64,000 nucleotides of DNA from Lachnospira sp. (GTDB lineage: Bacteria > Bacillota > Clostridia > Lachnospirales > Lachnospiraceae): contig SVDX01000007.1 in the NCBI GenBank assembly GCA_015057605.1, positions 1 through 64,000 on the forward strand. The letters are read 5' to 3'. Below are positions 27,918 through 37,125 of this stretch, piece by piece. The position numbers and the translations under genes are program-made. Each line of letters begins with the position of its first letter. The first letter of the stretch is position 1. Below the pieces are notes generated by a model. The model did no database searches. It was given only the letters and a program-made list of their open reading frames with translations, and was not told where the DNA came from.

Positions 27918-28235
27918 TTACATTTTATCCAATATTTCCTTGAATTCTGCCTTACTTCTAAAACCTATCAAAGTATTTACTTTTTCTCCGTTTTTAAAAA
28001 TAAGAATTGTCGGTATACTGGCTACCTTATACCCCATCGCCAGCTGCATATTTTCATCAACATTTACCTTACCAACCTTAATCTTACCTTCGTATTCCTT
28101 TGAAAGTTCTTCTATCACTGGCGCAATCATTTTACATGGTCCGCACCAAGGCGCCCAGAAATCAACTAAAACAGGAATGTCTGATTGTAATACTTCTTTT
28201 TCAAAATTTGCATTTGTTAATGTTATTTCACTCAT
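27918..28235 (-). CDS. trxA: Thioredoxin
   Basis: A 105-residue dithiol carrier with the active site FWAPWCGPCK (Cys about 29 and 32) and the cis-proline in VASIPTILIF. The start is the ATG at 28235 (MSEITLTN), with AAAGGAAG upstream; the frame extends 16 codons further without a credible start. It lies 14 bp downstream of a small six-cysteine protein resembling the catalytic subunit of ferredoxin:thioredoxin reductase. The pairing suggests that this thioredoxin may be reduced from ferredoxin rather than NADPH. Confidence 0.95.
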   Translation of the reverse strand: MSEITLTNANFEKEVLQSDIPVLVDFWAPWCGPCKMIAPVIEELSKEYEGKIKVGKVNVDENMQLAMGYKVASIPTILIFKNGEKVNTLIGFRSKAEFKEILDKM

Positions 28236-28249
28236 ATTTTTCTTCCTTT

Positions 28250-28447
28250 CTATTTTTCTTTGTAATAAAGCATACAGTGGCAATATCCTTCGTATTCAGG
28301 GTCTTTTATCTGTGCCTTAAATTCCTCACACATACATTTGTTTTCTTCAATGCGTTCAAGTCTGCAAGGACAATATCCTCCAGTCTGTTTAAGCCCTTCT
28401 TTTATGGTTTTTACCACTTCTTCATCTGTGTTAAATCTTACCTTCAT
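28250..28447 (-). CDS. Ferredoxin-thioredoxin reductase catalytic-domain-like protein
   Basis: Only 65 residues, with three CxC pairs: Cys26/28 (CPC), Cys38/40 (CMC) and Cys56/58 (CHCML). FTR catalytic subunits have the same three pairs, including CPC and CHCML, which hold a 4Fe-4S cluster next to the redox disulfide. Here the spacing between pairs is shorter (9) and longer (15) than in plants. The start is the ATG at 28447 with AAGGAGG; the upstream frame extension lacks a site. It is cotranscribed with trxA. No variable (FtrV) subunit is visible. Confidence 0.82.
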   Translation of the reverse strand: MKVRFNTDEEVVKTIKEGLKQTGGYCPCRLERIEENKCMCEEFKAQIKDPEYEGYCHCMLYYKEK

Positions 28448-28468
28448 AACATACCTCCTTAAAACACA

Positions 28469-28491
28469 AGCCATACTTACTTAGTATGGCT
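28469..28491 (-). terminator. Terminator of the flavodiiron-rubredoxin gene
   Basis: AGCCATACT and AGTATGGCT pair perfectly around TACTA-type loop bases. The hairpin lies 16 bases past the flavodiiron stop and before the FTR-like gene. The following T tract is modest. Confidence 0.7.
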
Positions 28492-28506
28492 TATAGTTAT
28501 TATAAA

Positions 28507-29871
28507 TTATGCTTCTTCGCTAAACATATCCTTACCTACGCTACAAAGTGGGCAAGCAAAATCCTCTGGTAAATCTTCAAACTTTGTTCCTGGTGCAATT
28601 CCCATATCAGGTGCACCTTCTGCCTCATCATAAATCCATCCGCATACGTCGCATACATATTTCTTCATATCATTTCCTCCTTCATTTTCTGACTCTTTGA
28701 AAGCCTCTGCGTCATAATCTTTACAAAGCTCATCCGCCAATTCGCAAAGTTTTGCACTACTCTCTTCATTAAGAGCCGATAATATCTTAACATCTGTCTT
28801 AGCAAATGTAAGGTTCTTTGAATTTTCAAGCATAGACTTCATAACCTTAGTTGCAACCGGAGCCCAACTTCCATTTTCAATAAATGCAACTGTACGATTA
28901 CTATAATTACGCTCAGTTAAATGATTAATAAATTCTCTCATATATGGGAAAATCTCGTTATTATAGGTTGTTGTTGCAAGAACAAGTTTGCTATATCTAA
29001 ATGCATCCTCTACTGCTTCTGCCATATCGCAACGTGCCAAATCATTAACAACAACCTTAGGACAGCCATTGGCTTCAAGCTTTTTAGCAAGCTCTAAAAC
29101 AGCCTTCTTTGTATTGCCATAAACAGAAGTATATGCAATAACAATTCCTTCCTCTTCCACCTGATAACTTGACCAAATGTCATAAAGATTTAGATAATAA
29201 CCAAGGTTTTCATTTAATACGGGACCATGCAAAGGGCAGATAGTCTGAATATCAAGTCCTGCTACCTTTTTAAGAAGCGCTTGTACCTGCATACCATATT
29301 TTCCTACGATTCCAATATAGTAACGTCTCGCTTCGCAGGCCCAATCCTCTTCTACATCTAAAGCACCAAATTTTCCAAAGCCATCTGCAGAGAATAGCAC
29401 CTTATCAAAACTATCATAAGTAACGATAACCTCAGGCCAATGTACCATAGGTGCTGTAACAAATGTAAGCTCGTGCTTACCCAAAGAAAGCTTGCTTCCT
29501 TCACCCACAACTACTTGCTTGTCCAAAAAATCATTGCCAAAGAAATTTTTCATCATAACAAATGCTTTTGCAGAAGAAACAATCTTCGCATTAGGATATG
29601 CATTTACAAAATTTACAATATTAGCCGAATGATCCGGCTCCATATGTTGAACAACAAGGTAATCAGGCTCTCTGTCGCCTAATACATTTTTTATATTATC
29701 AAGCCATTCCTTAGTAAAATTAACATCTACTGAATCCATAATTGCAATCTTTTCATCAATTATTGCATATGAATTGTATGCCATACCATTAGGCACAATG
29801 TATTGCCCTTCAAATAAATCTATCTCATGATCATTAACACCTATATATTTAATATCGTCTGTAATTCTCAT
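28507..29871 (-). CDS. Flavodiiron protein fused to rubredoxin
   Basis: Reduces O2 to water or NO to N2O, protecting an anaerobe. The metallo-beta-lactamase-like diiron domain (1-245) has HMEPDHS (His76, Glu78, Asp80, His81). A flavodoxin domain (about 250-395) has the FMN-binding [10 protein letters not shown]. The C-terminal rubredoxin (about 402-454) carries CDVCGWIYD and CPLC, the four iron ligands. The start is the ATG at 29871 with GGAGGT. The frame extends 73 codons upstream through noncoding leader. A strong ribosome binding site and ATG inside the linker could also give free rubredoxin. Confidence 0.95.
   Translation of the reverse strand: MRITDDIKYIGVNDHEIDLFEGQYIVPNGMAYNSYAIIDEKIAIMDSVDVNFTKEWLDNIKNVLGDREPDYLVVQHMEPDHSANIVNFVNAYPNAKIVSSAKAFVMMKNFFGNDFLDKQVVVGEGSKLSLGKHELTFVTAPMVHWPEVIVTYDSFDKVLFSADGFGKFGALDVEEDWACEARRYYIGIVGKYGMQVQALLKKVAGLDIQTICPLHGPVLNENLGYYLNLYDIWSSYQVEEEGIVIAYTSVYGNTKKAVLELAKKLEANGCPKVVVNDLARCDMAEAVEDAFRYSKLVLATTTYNNEIFPYMREFINHLTERNYSNRTVAFIENGSWAPVATKVMKSMLENSKNLTFAKTDVKILSALNEESSAKLCELADELCKDYDAEAFKESENEGGNDMKKYVCDVCGWIYDEAEGAPDMGIAPGTKFEDLPEDFACPLCSVGKDMFSEEA
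28666..28682 (-). promoter_or_regulatory. Internal ribosome binding site and ATG before the rubredoxin domain
   Basis: AAGGAGG (28676-28682), a seven-base spacer and an ATG ending at 28668 lie in frame within the linker of the flavodiiron-rubredoxin gene. Translation from here would give a free 53-residue rubredoxin starting [10 protein letters not shown], the normal N-terminus of stand-alone rubredoxins. Confidence 0.6.
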
Positions 29872-30189
29872 TATTATACCTCCATTTAAACAATCTATAA
29901 AAAATATAGCATATTTTTGTTTAGAAGTAAACAAGCGATGCAGAAATATCCACATCGCTTGTTGCCATCTATAACCGAACTTTGATGGCTGCACCAGTTG
30001 GCACAAAGTTTTTAGCAACCAGTATGTATTTGTGATAATAATAAATCCTTTTATGAACCTTAAACAATAGTACAATAAAAAATAACACAAAAACCAAGAA
30101 CCAAAACTTTCAACCTAAACAATAACTATTATTTACTAAAAAAGTTTTTTGGTTGCACGGAAAATTTTAGGGCTTATAGCCCTAAAATT
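29872..30189 (-). promoter_or_regulatory. Long leader of the flavodiiron gene with hairpins
   Basis: No gene is seen in these 318 bases. On the minus strand they hold nested complementary segments: AACTTTG with CAAAGTT, CCATC with GATGG, and GGTTGC with GCAACC. A perfect 10-bp stem, ACAAGCGATG with its complement, follows at 29931-29962. The last hairpin lies about 60 bases before the start codon and has only a weak T tract, so it could be an attenuator or a simple stabilising fold. I do not recognise a known riboswitch. Confidence 0.4.
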
Positions 30190-30191
30190 TT
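30161..30191 (-). terminator. Terminator of the coiled-coil protein gene
   Basis: AAAATTTTAGGGC and GCCCTAAAATTTT form a 13-bp perfect stem around TATAA. It overlaps the stop codon of the upstream gene and ends in T4, which is part of the stem. Confidence 0.7.
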
Positions 30192-30702
30192 ATATTTCTA
30201 CATCAAACTCAACAGTTTGATTGTATTTGTCAAGTTCCATCTGCATCTTTGCTATCTTAGCATCAATGCGCTCATATTCTGCTTTTACCAAATCCAAATC
30301 ATAGTTGATATACATATACTCAACTACGGTCTTCTTGATTGAGTTGTAAGCATTATTAAGTCTAGTCTTTGGTTGACGTTTTCTCATATCATCCAAAACC
30401 ATCTTTCTCTTATTAAGTTGTGCCATTCTTACAAGAATTGTGTCAACGCTCATAATTTCGTCATCCACTGTAATCTTGCTTGTAACATTTGCAAGATTAA
30501 TTGCATGTTTAATTTTACAAATCTTCTCGTCAATCGCTTCAATCTTTGAAGCTACATCCATATAGTCATACTCAGGAATAACAGGTTCTTCTTCTAAAGT
30601 CGCAGTATATAAATACGACTGTGTTTCTTTCATTCTGTAGAAATCCTTGTCCTCAGTAAGCTTCTTTAACATTTTGTTTGCATATGCTGATGTCATCTTC
30701 AT
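30190..30702 (-). CDS. Uncharacterised coiled-coil protein (possibly DIP1984/septicolysin-like)
   Basis: A 170-residue, highly charged protein that is helical almost throughout. Heptad-like helices lie at about 48-70 (IEAIDEKICKIKHAI) and 135-160 (AEYERIDAKIAKMQMEL). There are no signal peptide, membrane segments or cysteine motifs. The layout recalls small DIP1984/septicolysin-like coiled-coil proteins, without a signature that would settle it. The ATG has GAAGGAA upstream. It stands alone between the flavodiiron leader and a dispersed repeat. Confidence 0.7.
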   Translation of the reverse strand: MKMTSAYANKMLKKLTEDKDFYRMKETQSYLYTATLEEEPVIPEYDYMDVASKIEAIDEKICKIKHAINLANVTSKITVDDEIMSVDTILVRMAQLNKRKMVLDDMRKRQPKTRLNNAYNSIKKTVVEYMYINYDLDLVKAEYERIDAKIAKMQMELDKYNQTVEFDVEI

Positions 30703-30802
30703 AATATTATTCCTTCTTTCTTAAATATTCACTGTCACTTGATTCTTCCTCATTATAACACTACTTTTAATAAATGTGAATAAACCTGTGGTTTGTTTTT
30801 AT

Positions 30803-31020
30803 GCAATAGGAAATATCTTGAAAAAGAGAGTTACTATTGCACATCAAAGTGGACAAGTCTACTTTGTTTTTTTCTATCCACTTCACCTATAAAGTACTTG
30901 CTCCACTTTGGGCGCCGAGCGCGGTCGTGATAACGACATTTTCATCTCGCGCGAGTGCGCATCCCACGGAGTGTTTTTATACAATAGGAAATATCTTGAA
31001 AAAGATATTTCCTATTGTAT
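30803..31020. repeat. Dispersed structured repeat, copy 2
   Basis: The core (30846-30974) repeats the blocks of 23849-23978: AAAGTGGACAAGT, a distal TCCACTTT partner, GCGCCGAGC, the hairpin GTCGT-GATA-ACGAC and GCGAGTGCGCATCCCACGGA. It is flanked on both sides by versions of one hairpin, CAATAGGAAATATCTTGAAA. The left one (30804-30840) is imperfect. The right one (30981-31020) is a near-perfect 18-bp palindromic stem that also serves as a terminator. The right part is read as the last 20 codons of the adjacent HTH gene. Confidence 0.85.
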
Positions 31021-31265
31021 AAAAAATACTCGTCATTACTGACGAGTATCATCTCTATTGTAACTCCAAAGAGTCTGCTTAACGCGTATAAGTTATCAAC
31101 GGTTGGAAGGCATTTGCCCCATTCCCACTTGTATACTGCCTGTGGTCCTGTAAAGCCCATATATCCGGCTATCTCTTCAACCGTATAGCCCTTACTCATT
31201 CGTAGGGACTTGATGTTTTTACCAGTTTCTTTTAGATTCAATGTTGGAAATTCTGTACCTATCAT
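30942..31265 (-). CDS. Small XRE-type HTH protein whose C-terminus is repeat-derived
   Basis: Residues about 12-70 form a Cro/C1-type helix-turn-helix (GKNIKSLRMSKGYTVEEIAG, then QAVYKWEWGKCLPTVDNLYALS). The family is common in Lachnospiraceae and usually ends soon after this domain. Here the frame continues from YNRKYLF to TLRGMRTRAR, which is translated from the dispersed repeat. The last 20 or so residues were therefore probably gained by insertion at the 3' end. The ATG has AAGGAGG six bases upstream. It is probably a DNA-binding regulator with unknown target. Confidence 0.82.
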   Translation of the reverse strand: MIGTEFPTLNLKETGKNIKSLRMSKGYTVEEIAGYMGFTGPQAVYKWEWGKCLPTVDNLYALSRLFGVTIEMILVSNDEYFLYNRKYLFQDISYCIKTLRGMRTRAR

Positions 31266-31353
31266 AATACGCCTCCTTGTAATCTTTAGTTAACTGTAAC
31301 AGACCTATTAAAACATATTTTATTAAAAAATGCAAGGAGTTTTCAAGAAGAAA

Positions 31354-31387
31354 AAGCGGCTATCAGTTAAACTGACAGCCACTTTTT
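31354..31387 (-). terminator. Terminator of the pectin esterase gene
   Basis: AAGTGGCTGTCAG and CTGATAGCCGCTT pair with one G-T around TTTAA and run into T3. It starts 13 bases past the stop of the giant gene. Confidence 0.85.
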
Positions 31388-31399
31388 TGGAGATCTATT

Positions 31400-34300
31400 T
31401 TATAAAACTCTTCTTCTCTTTTTTTCCACAACTGCTAATGCTGCAAGTACAATAATGCTTGTTACAGCTAAGCCTGTGTAAGCACCGATAGGAGCGTTAT
31501 CACCTGTCTTAGGTGGTTCTGGAATTACTCCGCCGCCAATATTGCCGCTTCCGCTTCCCATAATTTCATCAGCATTTGCTAATGTTACCTTTACTCCATC
31601 AACTGTTAAGTTGATATTTGAGAATACTACGTCTGCATTACGTGATGCGTACATACCAACATATACGTAATCTGAATCAATACTTGTTAGCTTAAAGTCA
31701 AAGCCACCTGTAATTGTTTCTTCGTTACCAAATGTACAAGCATAACCATCTGAATTACTTACAATACTTAAGTCAATTACATCGCCAGCTTTAATAGGGT
31801 TAACGCATGTTCCACCCTGTGTCAATACGCCGTTCTTTCTTGCGAAGCAGTTCCATACCTTCTCCTTTGTAAGCTTTAATGGACCTGCAGCTACGTAATC
31901 ACCCATTGTTGCGCTGATATATTTATCAATATGAATTTCATCTCTTGCCATAAGGCCAAATGACACCTGATCATTTGAAGCAAAGCTGTTAACTGTTACA
32001 GTTGCAGTAAGTGAGAAATTCTTATTTGCAGGCACCTTGAAGTAGTACATAGCAATACCGTCTGATTTACTTGCCATCTTACCCTTGTTATTAAGTACCT
32101 TAATTACCATATTTCCGTTTTCATCTGTTCCAAGTACAAAGTTATCTGTTGTTGGATCTACACCACCAACATCACCAAATACTGTACCCTTCCAGATATC
32201 TACATCACTCCATAATTCACTCTTACCTGCATTACCTTCATATTCTACTTCTTCATAATCAGGATTTACTACAAGTGTAGCTGCCTTTGTTGGAGCTGAT
32301 GATGCCTTAATATGCTCAGCCATACCTTCTACACCAAGAGTTTTGATACCTTGTGTTATAAAGTATGCATTGTATGTTGCGCCCCAAATGTTAGTGTGAG
32401 TATTATCTACTGAACCTTCCTTAGATGAAGTCCATGCATGTAAGTATAATGACTCTGCTGCGCCTATTTCGTCATATAAAGCCTTTGTTAATGATGTTAA
32501 ATCAATTACTGGGATATTTAAATCTGTACCTAAGTCCTTAATTGCCTTAGCGTAGTCTCCACCTTCATATGAACCAGATGTTGATGTAATATGAAGTTGG
32601 TTATTTGTCCATTCGCCAGTCTTATCTGTTCTTCTTACGATAGGTGTACAAAGAATTACTGTTGCACCCTTTTGTGTAGCAGGCTTAATATAATTCTCGT
32701 ATAAAGAATTTGCAAATGAACCTGCTGTCTTGTAATCACCATTTGGATTTGTATAACGGTCAGTTTCTGCCTTTTCATCGTTGTGACCAAAGCCTACAAG
32801 AAGGAAGTCACCTGACTTAATACCATCCATTAATGTTTTATAATTATTTTCTTTTGTAAAGCTTAATGAGCTTCTTCCAGATAAAGCAAGATTATTTACT
32901 ACTAATGTTTCATCAAAATACTTATGAAGCTGTGTACCCCAACCATATCTTGGATAGTAATATTTATCATCAAATTCGCAAACTGTTGAGTCACCAACAA
33001 CCCAAACTGTGTGCTTTTCCTCTGCTGTTCCAGCTAATACGTCATGCTTTTCACCAATTGCATTGATTAATTCCTGACCATATGCTGTCCAATATTCAGC
33101 CTTTACTGTATATTCACCAGCTGAATCCTGAGTATATGCTGTAAGCTGATTGCTTCCGTTAACGAAGAATGTCTGCTTGCCCTTGTTATCATAACCTGCA
33201 ACCTGTGCTGGCATATCAACAACCTTTGAAATGTTAATACCCATCTCTTGGATTTCGCCTGCTATTAATGCTGCACTAATGAATCCACCAAGCTTGCTAC
33301 TGTGTGTCTTTTCACCTGATGCCATAAGCTGGTTTGCTAATGGTGAAACCTTGTTTGCAGCTGCTGTATCTGCAGCATATGCTTTTTCATATAAATCCTT
33401 TGTTAATTTAAATGCATCAATTAATAATACATTTTGCTCATCTGCAAGCTGCTTAACTGCAGTTACATAAGCATCATTTGTTGTTACTTGTGTATTTGTT
33501 GTTGTATCTGTTGAATCATGATGAGTTGTAATCTTACCTTCTGCATCAAAATACATTCTTGATACTGGTGTAATTAATACAGGAATAGCGCCTGCTTCCT
33601 TAGCTACATTAATGTATTGTTGTAAATACCATTTAAATGTACCGCCACAATCATATGAGTAGAATGTGTCGCCGTATTTGCTTGTAAGTGATGAAGGTGT
33701 AGCCACCTTTGTACCTGCTGTTACAGGATATACACCATTTGCATCAGGTGTACCAAGTGGTACATATCTGTCTTCAATGTATCCTGTACCATTTGAGCAG
33801 TCGTTATGACCAAATTGGATGAATAAATAATCGCCTGCTTGAATGTTTGCTGCAATCTTATCTAATGAGCCTTCATTGATAAAGTTACGTGTACTTCTAC
33901 CACCATTTGCATAGTTTTGAATCTTAACTACTGATTCATCAAAGAATCCTTGTAAGAATTCGCCCCATGAACCTTCTGACTGAGCAATACCGTTCATGTG
34001 CATACCATTTGCTGAGTAATCCTTAACTGTTGAATCACCTGCAAGGAAAATATTAATTCCATCGCCTAATGTAATATCTGCTGAAGAATTTGAAGGATCT
34101 TCATAGCCATCCTTAACTGCAACTTCAACTGTGTATGATGCAGATGAACCTGCATTACCGCTGAATGTTTCTGGAATTACTACTACCTTAATCTTCTTAC
34201 CAATATCATCTGTTGTAATCTTATATGTGTTATCCAACACTGCTGTTGAACTCTTTACTAACTTTTCAGTTGTTCCATCTACTGAATACCAACGGATAAC

Positions 34301-36979
34301 TGATGCATCATTTGAATCATTTGCTGTACCAAGTGAATAGCCAACTGTTAATGTATGACCTGGGTATGGTGTGTTAATATCACCATTATCAACAACGTAT
34401 GGTACTGTTGCAAAACTTACTGTTGCTGATTCTTGTACAAATGCCTTTGGTGTTGTTGTACCAAGGTATGAGCTAAGTTGAATCTGTGATGCAACTATCG
34501 AATCAATAACACCTGTTACACGTGATGTTGTAGCAACTGCGCTACCATCTTTTACATATACTGAGTTGAATTCTCTAAAGTTTGCATTTTCAGGCTTAGC
34601 ACCACTCATTGATGTCCAACCTGCGTCTACAATGTATTCACCCATAAACTTAGTATTAAGGAATGTTACCATAGCATTTGCACCCCATGGTCTTCCAAAA
34701 TAACCCTTTTCTACTGTTAAATCTTCATTTGCTGTAACTACACAGTTTCTGAATAAATAACCATTTTCAAGTCCGTCTACTGGCTTGTGAGCTGTAATGT
34801 AGCCACCTACTGCACCTGTGCTGTAACCTGCAAATTCAAGTACACAACCATCAAATACTGCATTGTTGCTACCAAAGATATAGTCTGTATTACCTACGAT
34901 TACACAGTTCTTGTAATAACCATATGTATTAGCATTACCTGTAAATAATGTATCCTGGCTTCCAAGGAATGTACAATTTGTAAACTCTGCATTGTCAGCA
35001 TATACTGCAATAGCAGTTGCACGCTCTGTTGCAGCCTTAGATGTAACATCCGCACCATATTTTCTTTCAAATGTAATTGATTCTAAGCCTGATACTTCAA
35101 CGCCATCTAAGATTTCTTCATCTGTGATGTATCTGTTAAATGAAGCTTCAAATGTAATTCCGTCTGCTCTAAATGCAGTAGCAGAAGCCTTTACATATGT
35201 TGAACAACCCCATTTTTCAACTGTCTTCTTTTCAAACTTATCATATGCATTTTCTGGGTTATAGAAACCTGTTGAATCTGCACTGTAATATTTATAACCG
35301 ATTCCGTAGTACCATGTTAAAAGTACTTCTTCATCTGAATCATTTACTAATGTTACATATGGAGCTGAAACTGTAATCTGCTCACGATATGTACCAGGTG
35401 CAATATGCACTGTAATTCTTTGAGCCTCTGAAGTTGGGTTCATAGCAACGCAAGCTGCCATAGCTGCGCTAACTGTATCATAATTTAAATCGCCCCTATC
35501 TTCATAACCTACATAGATGTCTGAAGCCCATGTAAGAGTTCCAGGAGCTGCTGTTGAAACAAACATTAAATCCTTTGTTACTGCTGCATCCTTAACTACT
35601 ATATGTGTATTTGTCTTGTAACCATCTACAGTTGCACTAACCGCATAAGCACCATTTCTTAAAGAAACTGAATATCCGTCCGCTGTTGCTGTTCCTGTAT
35701 ATACATAGCCATCTTCTACATTTGTAAATTTGATAGCTGAAACTGTTGCTGTTGAAGGTAAATCTAAATATCCACCCTTAACTTCATATTTTGCCTTTAA
35801 TGCTACTACGATATCTTCTGTAACAGCATCTGTATTGTTAACCGAACCACCTGCTGTGATTTCATAATCATTTACACCAGAAAGTACTGCTGTATATTGA
35901 ATGTCTGGTTCTAATGTAGCGCTAAATGCACCACCTGTTATTGATAATACTACATCTTCAGCTAATGAATCCTCTGGAGCCATCATTGTTATCTTAAGAT
36001 TAGAAATATCATAATCTGTTGCAAAACCTGTAATATTACCTGAATATTCAAATGTTGTCTTTGGTTCAACCTTAAATGTTACATTATTAACACCTGTAAG
36101 TACGTTAGCAAGTGTTGTTGATACCTTCTTTGTATCATTTGTAAAACCAAATCCCATTGCTCCTGTAAGTGAAGCTGTATATTCATCTCCTGCTGCTAAT
36201 ACAGCTGAGAAACTATTTCCGCTTAATGTTGCTGTTGTTTCCTGACCTGTTACGTTGTTTTTAAATTTAACGCCATAGCCCGAGATTCCTGTTCCTGCAA
36301 GGTCAATGTTACCGCTAACCTCTACTCCAGGAATTCTTACTACTCTGTGATAGATAGGCTTGCCTACGTCACCACTTGTCCACAACTTATATGAACCGCT
36401 ATACTCTGCGATAACTTCGAATTTACCACATTCATTTGTATATGCATTTGCAACTTGTTGTGTACCATCTGTTCCCATATATGTTACATAGAATGTTCCT
36501 TCTACGGCATTGCTTGAGCCCATATACACTACAAGTCTATCCCCTGCAACTACATTGTCTACAGTGATATATCTTCTATTATCACCGCCTGTACCATTGC
36601 AATAGAACATACCATTAGATTTGTAACCATCTGCATACTCTTTAACAGTAAGACCGCTTGCTGTTGCGTATCCATTTGATGTTGGAGCATAAAGTCTGTC
36701 GTTTGCATTGTGTGTTATGGTAAGATCTCCAAATGAAGTTGTACCTGCCTTGAACTTACCATCAGAAGCTACGTTAGCGCATGCTTCCCATAAATCAGTC
36801 GTTACATTGTTGTTGTAAAGTGTTGTATCACTTTCAGCAACACATCCAAAATCCCACACGTCTATCTTTCTTCCCTCACTTGCAAATGCACTTACATTAC
36901 CAAGTAATGTTGTTGCAATTATTGCAAAGCACAAAAAAAGACTAAGACACTGTTTGATTTTCTTGCTTTTTTTACTCAT
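31400..36979 (-). CDS. Cell-wall-anchored pectinesterase with two rhamnogalacturonan-acetylesterase domains
   Basis: A 1,859-residue surface enzyme that strips methyl and acetyl esters from pectin. A signal peptide (about 1-34) is followed by a beta-rich region with three repeated adhesin-like modules (about 220-475). The CE8 pectin methylesterase (about 485-800) has SQDTLF, TDYIFG and FGRPW catalytic motifs. A linking beta domain precedes two SGNH/CE12 domains. The first (about 975-1250) has GDST, NGGRST and GHND; the second (about 1322-1560) has GDST, SGRSS, GHND and DNTH. In the first, the last motif reads EKTH, with Glu where Asp is usual. The C-terminus has a PKTGD sortase motif, a helix and a KKRRR tail. 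ATG 36979 has GGAGG. Confidence 0.93.
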   Translation of the reverse strand: MSKKSKKIKQCLSLFLCFAIIATTLLGNVSAFASEGRKIDVWDFGCVAESDTTLYNNNVTTDLWEACANVASDGKFKAGTTSFGDLTITHNANDRLYAPTSNGYATASGLTVKEYADGYKSNGMFYCNGTGGDNRRYITVDNVVAGDRLVVYMGSSNAVEGTFYVTYMGTDGTQQVANAYTNECGKFEVIAEYSGSYKLWTSGDVGKPIYHRVVRIPGVEVSGNIDLAGTGISGYGVKFKNNVTGQETTATLSGNSFSAVLAAGDEYTASLTGAMGFGFTNDTKKVSTTLANVLTGVNNVTFKVEPKTTFEYSGNITGFATDYDISNLKITMMAPEDSLAEDVVLSITGGAFSATLEPDIQYTAVLSGVNDYEITAGGSVNNTDAVTEDIVVALKAKYEVKGGYLDLPSTATVSAIKFTNVEDGYVYTGTATADGYSVSLRNGAYAVSATVDGYKTNTHIVVKDAAVTKDLMFVSTAAPGTLTWASDIYVGYEDRGDLNYDTVSAAMAACVAMNPTSEAQRITVHIAPGTYREQITVSAPYVTLVNDSDEEVLLTWYYGIGYKYYSADSTGFYNPENAYDKFEKKTVEKWGCSTYVKASATAFRADGITFEASFNRYITDEEILDGVEVSGLESITFERKYGADVTSKAATERATAIAVYADNAEFTNCTFLGSQDTLFTGNANTYGYYKNCVIVGNTDYIFGSNNAVFDGCVLEFAGYSTGAVGGYITAHKPVDGLENGYLFRNCVVTANEDLTVEKGYFGRPWGANAMVTFLNTKFMGEYIVDAGWTSMSGAKPENANFREFNSVYVKDGSAVATTSRVTGVIDSIVASQIQLSSYLGTTTPKAFVQESATVSFATVPYVVDNGDINTPYPGHTLTVGYSLGTANDSNDASVIRWYSVDGTTEKLVKSSTAVLDNTYKITTDDIGKKIKVVVIPETFSGNAGSSASYTVEVAVKDGYEDPSNSSADITLGDGINIFLAGDSTVKDYSANGMHMNGIAQSEGSWGEFLQGFFDESVVKIQNYANGGRSTRNFINEGSLDKIAANIQAGDYLFIQFGHNDCSNGTGYIEDRYVPLGTPDANGVYPVTAGTKVATPSSLTSKYGDTFYSYDCGGTFKWYLQQYINVAKEAGAIPVLITPVSRMYFDAEGKITTHHDSTDTTTNTQVTTNDAYVTAVKQLADEQNVLLIDAFKLTKDLYEKAYAADTAAANKVSPLANQLMASGEKTHSSKLGGFISAALIAGEIQEMGINISKVVDMPAQVAGYDNKGKQTFFVNGSNQLTAYTQDSAGEYTVKAEYWTAYGQELINAIGEKHDVLAGTAEEKHTVWVVGDSTVCEFDDKYYYPRYGWGTQLHKYFDETLVVNNLALSGRSSLSFTKENNYKTLMDGIKSGDFLLVGFGHNDEKAETDRYTNPNGDYKTAGSFANSLYENYIKPATQKGATVILCTPIVRRTDKTGEWTNNQLHITSTSGSYEGGDYAKAIKDLGTDLNIPVIDLTSLTKALYDEIGAAESLYLHAWTSSKEGSVDNTHTNIWGATYNAYFITQGIKTLGVEGMAEHIKASSAPTKAATLVVNPDYEEVEYEGNAGKSELWSDVDIWKGTVFGDVGGVDPTTDNFVLGTDENGNMVIKVLNNKGKMASKSDGIAMYYFKVPANKNFSLTATVTVNSFASNDQVSFGLMARDEIHIDKYISATMGDYVAAGPLKLTKEKVWNCFARKNGVLTQGGTCVNPIKAGDVIDLSIVSNSDGYACTFGNEETITGGFDFKLTSIDSDYVYVGMYASRNADVVFSNINLTVDGVKVTLANADEIMGSGSGNIGGGVIPEPPKTGDNAPIGAYTGLAVTSIIVLAALAVVEKKRRRVL

Positions 36980-37029
36980 AAAGCATTCCTCCATAATTCT
37001 TTTTGATGATTTTCCTTCACCATAATGAA

Positions 37030-37060
37030 ATTATAAAGTCTCACACAATGTCATAGTCAA
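37030..37060 (-). promoter_or_regulatory. Likely promoter of the pectin esterase gene
   Basis: TTGACT (37055-37060) and TTTATA (37032-37037) are separated by 17 bases. TATAAT overlaps the latter at 19-base spacing. The site lies about 50 bp upstream of the start codon. No regulator site was identified. Confidence 0.55.
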
Positions 37061-37125
37061 CTCTTTTTTGTGTTTTTGTACAATTAACACTATACTTGTT
37101 TGTATTTTTTGTGCATTTTTCACAA

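Noticed and set aside
29931..29962. Simple terminator of the upstream gene at 30190
   Set aside because: That gene already has a hairpin at its stop, and this one lies over 200 bp further on with a weak T tract.
37000..37125. c-di-GMP riboswitch upstream of the pectin esterase
   Set aside because: No GEMM core or matching stems were found; only a promoter is visible.
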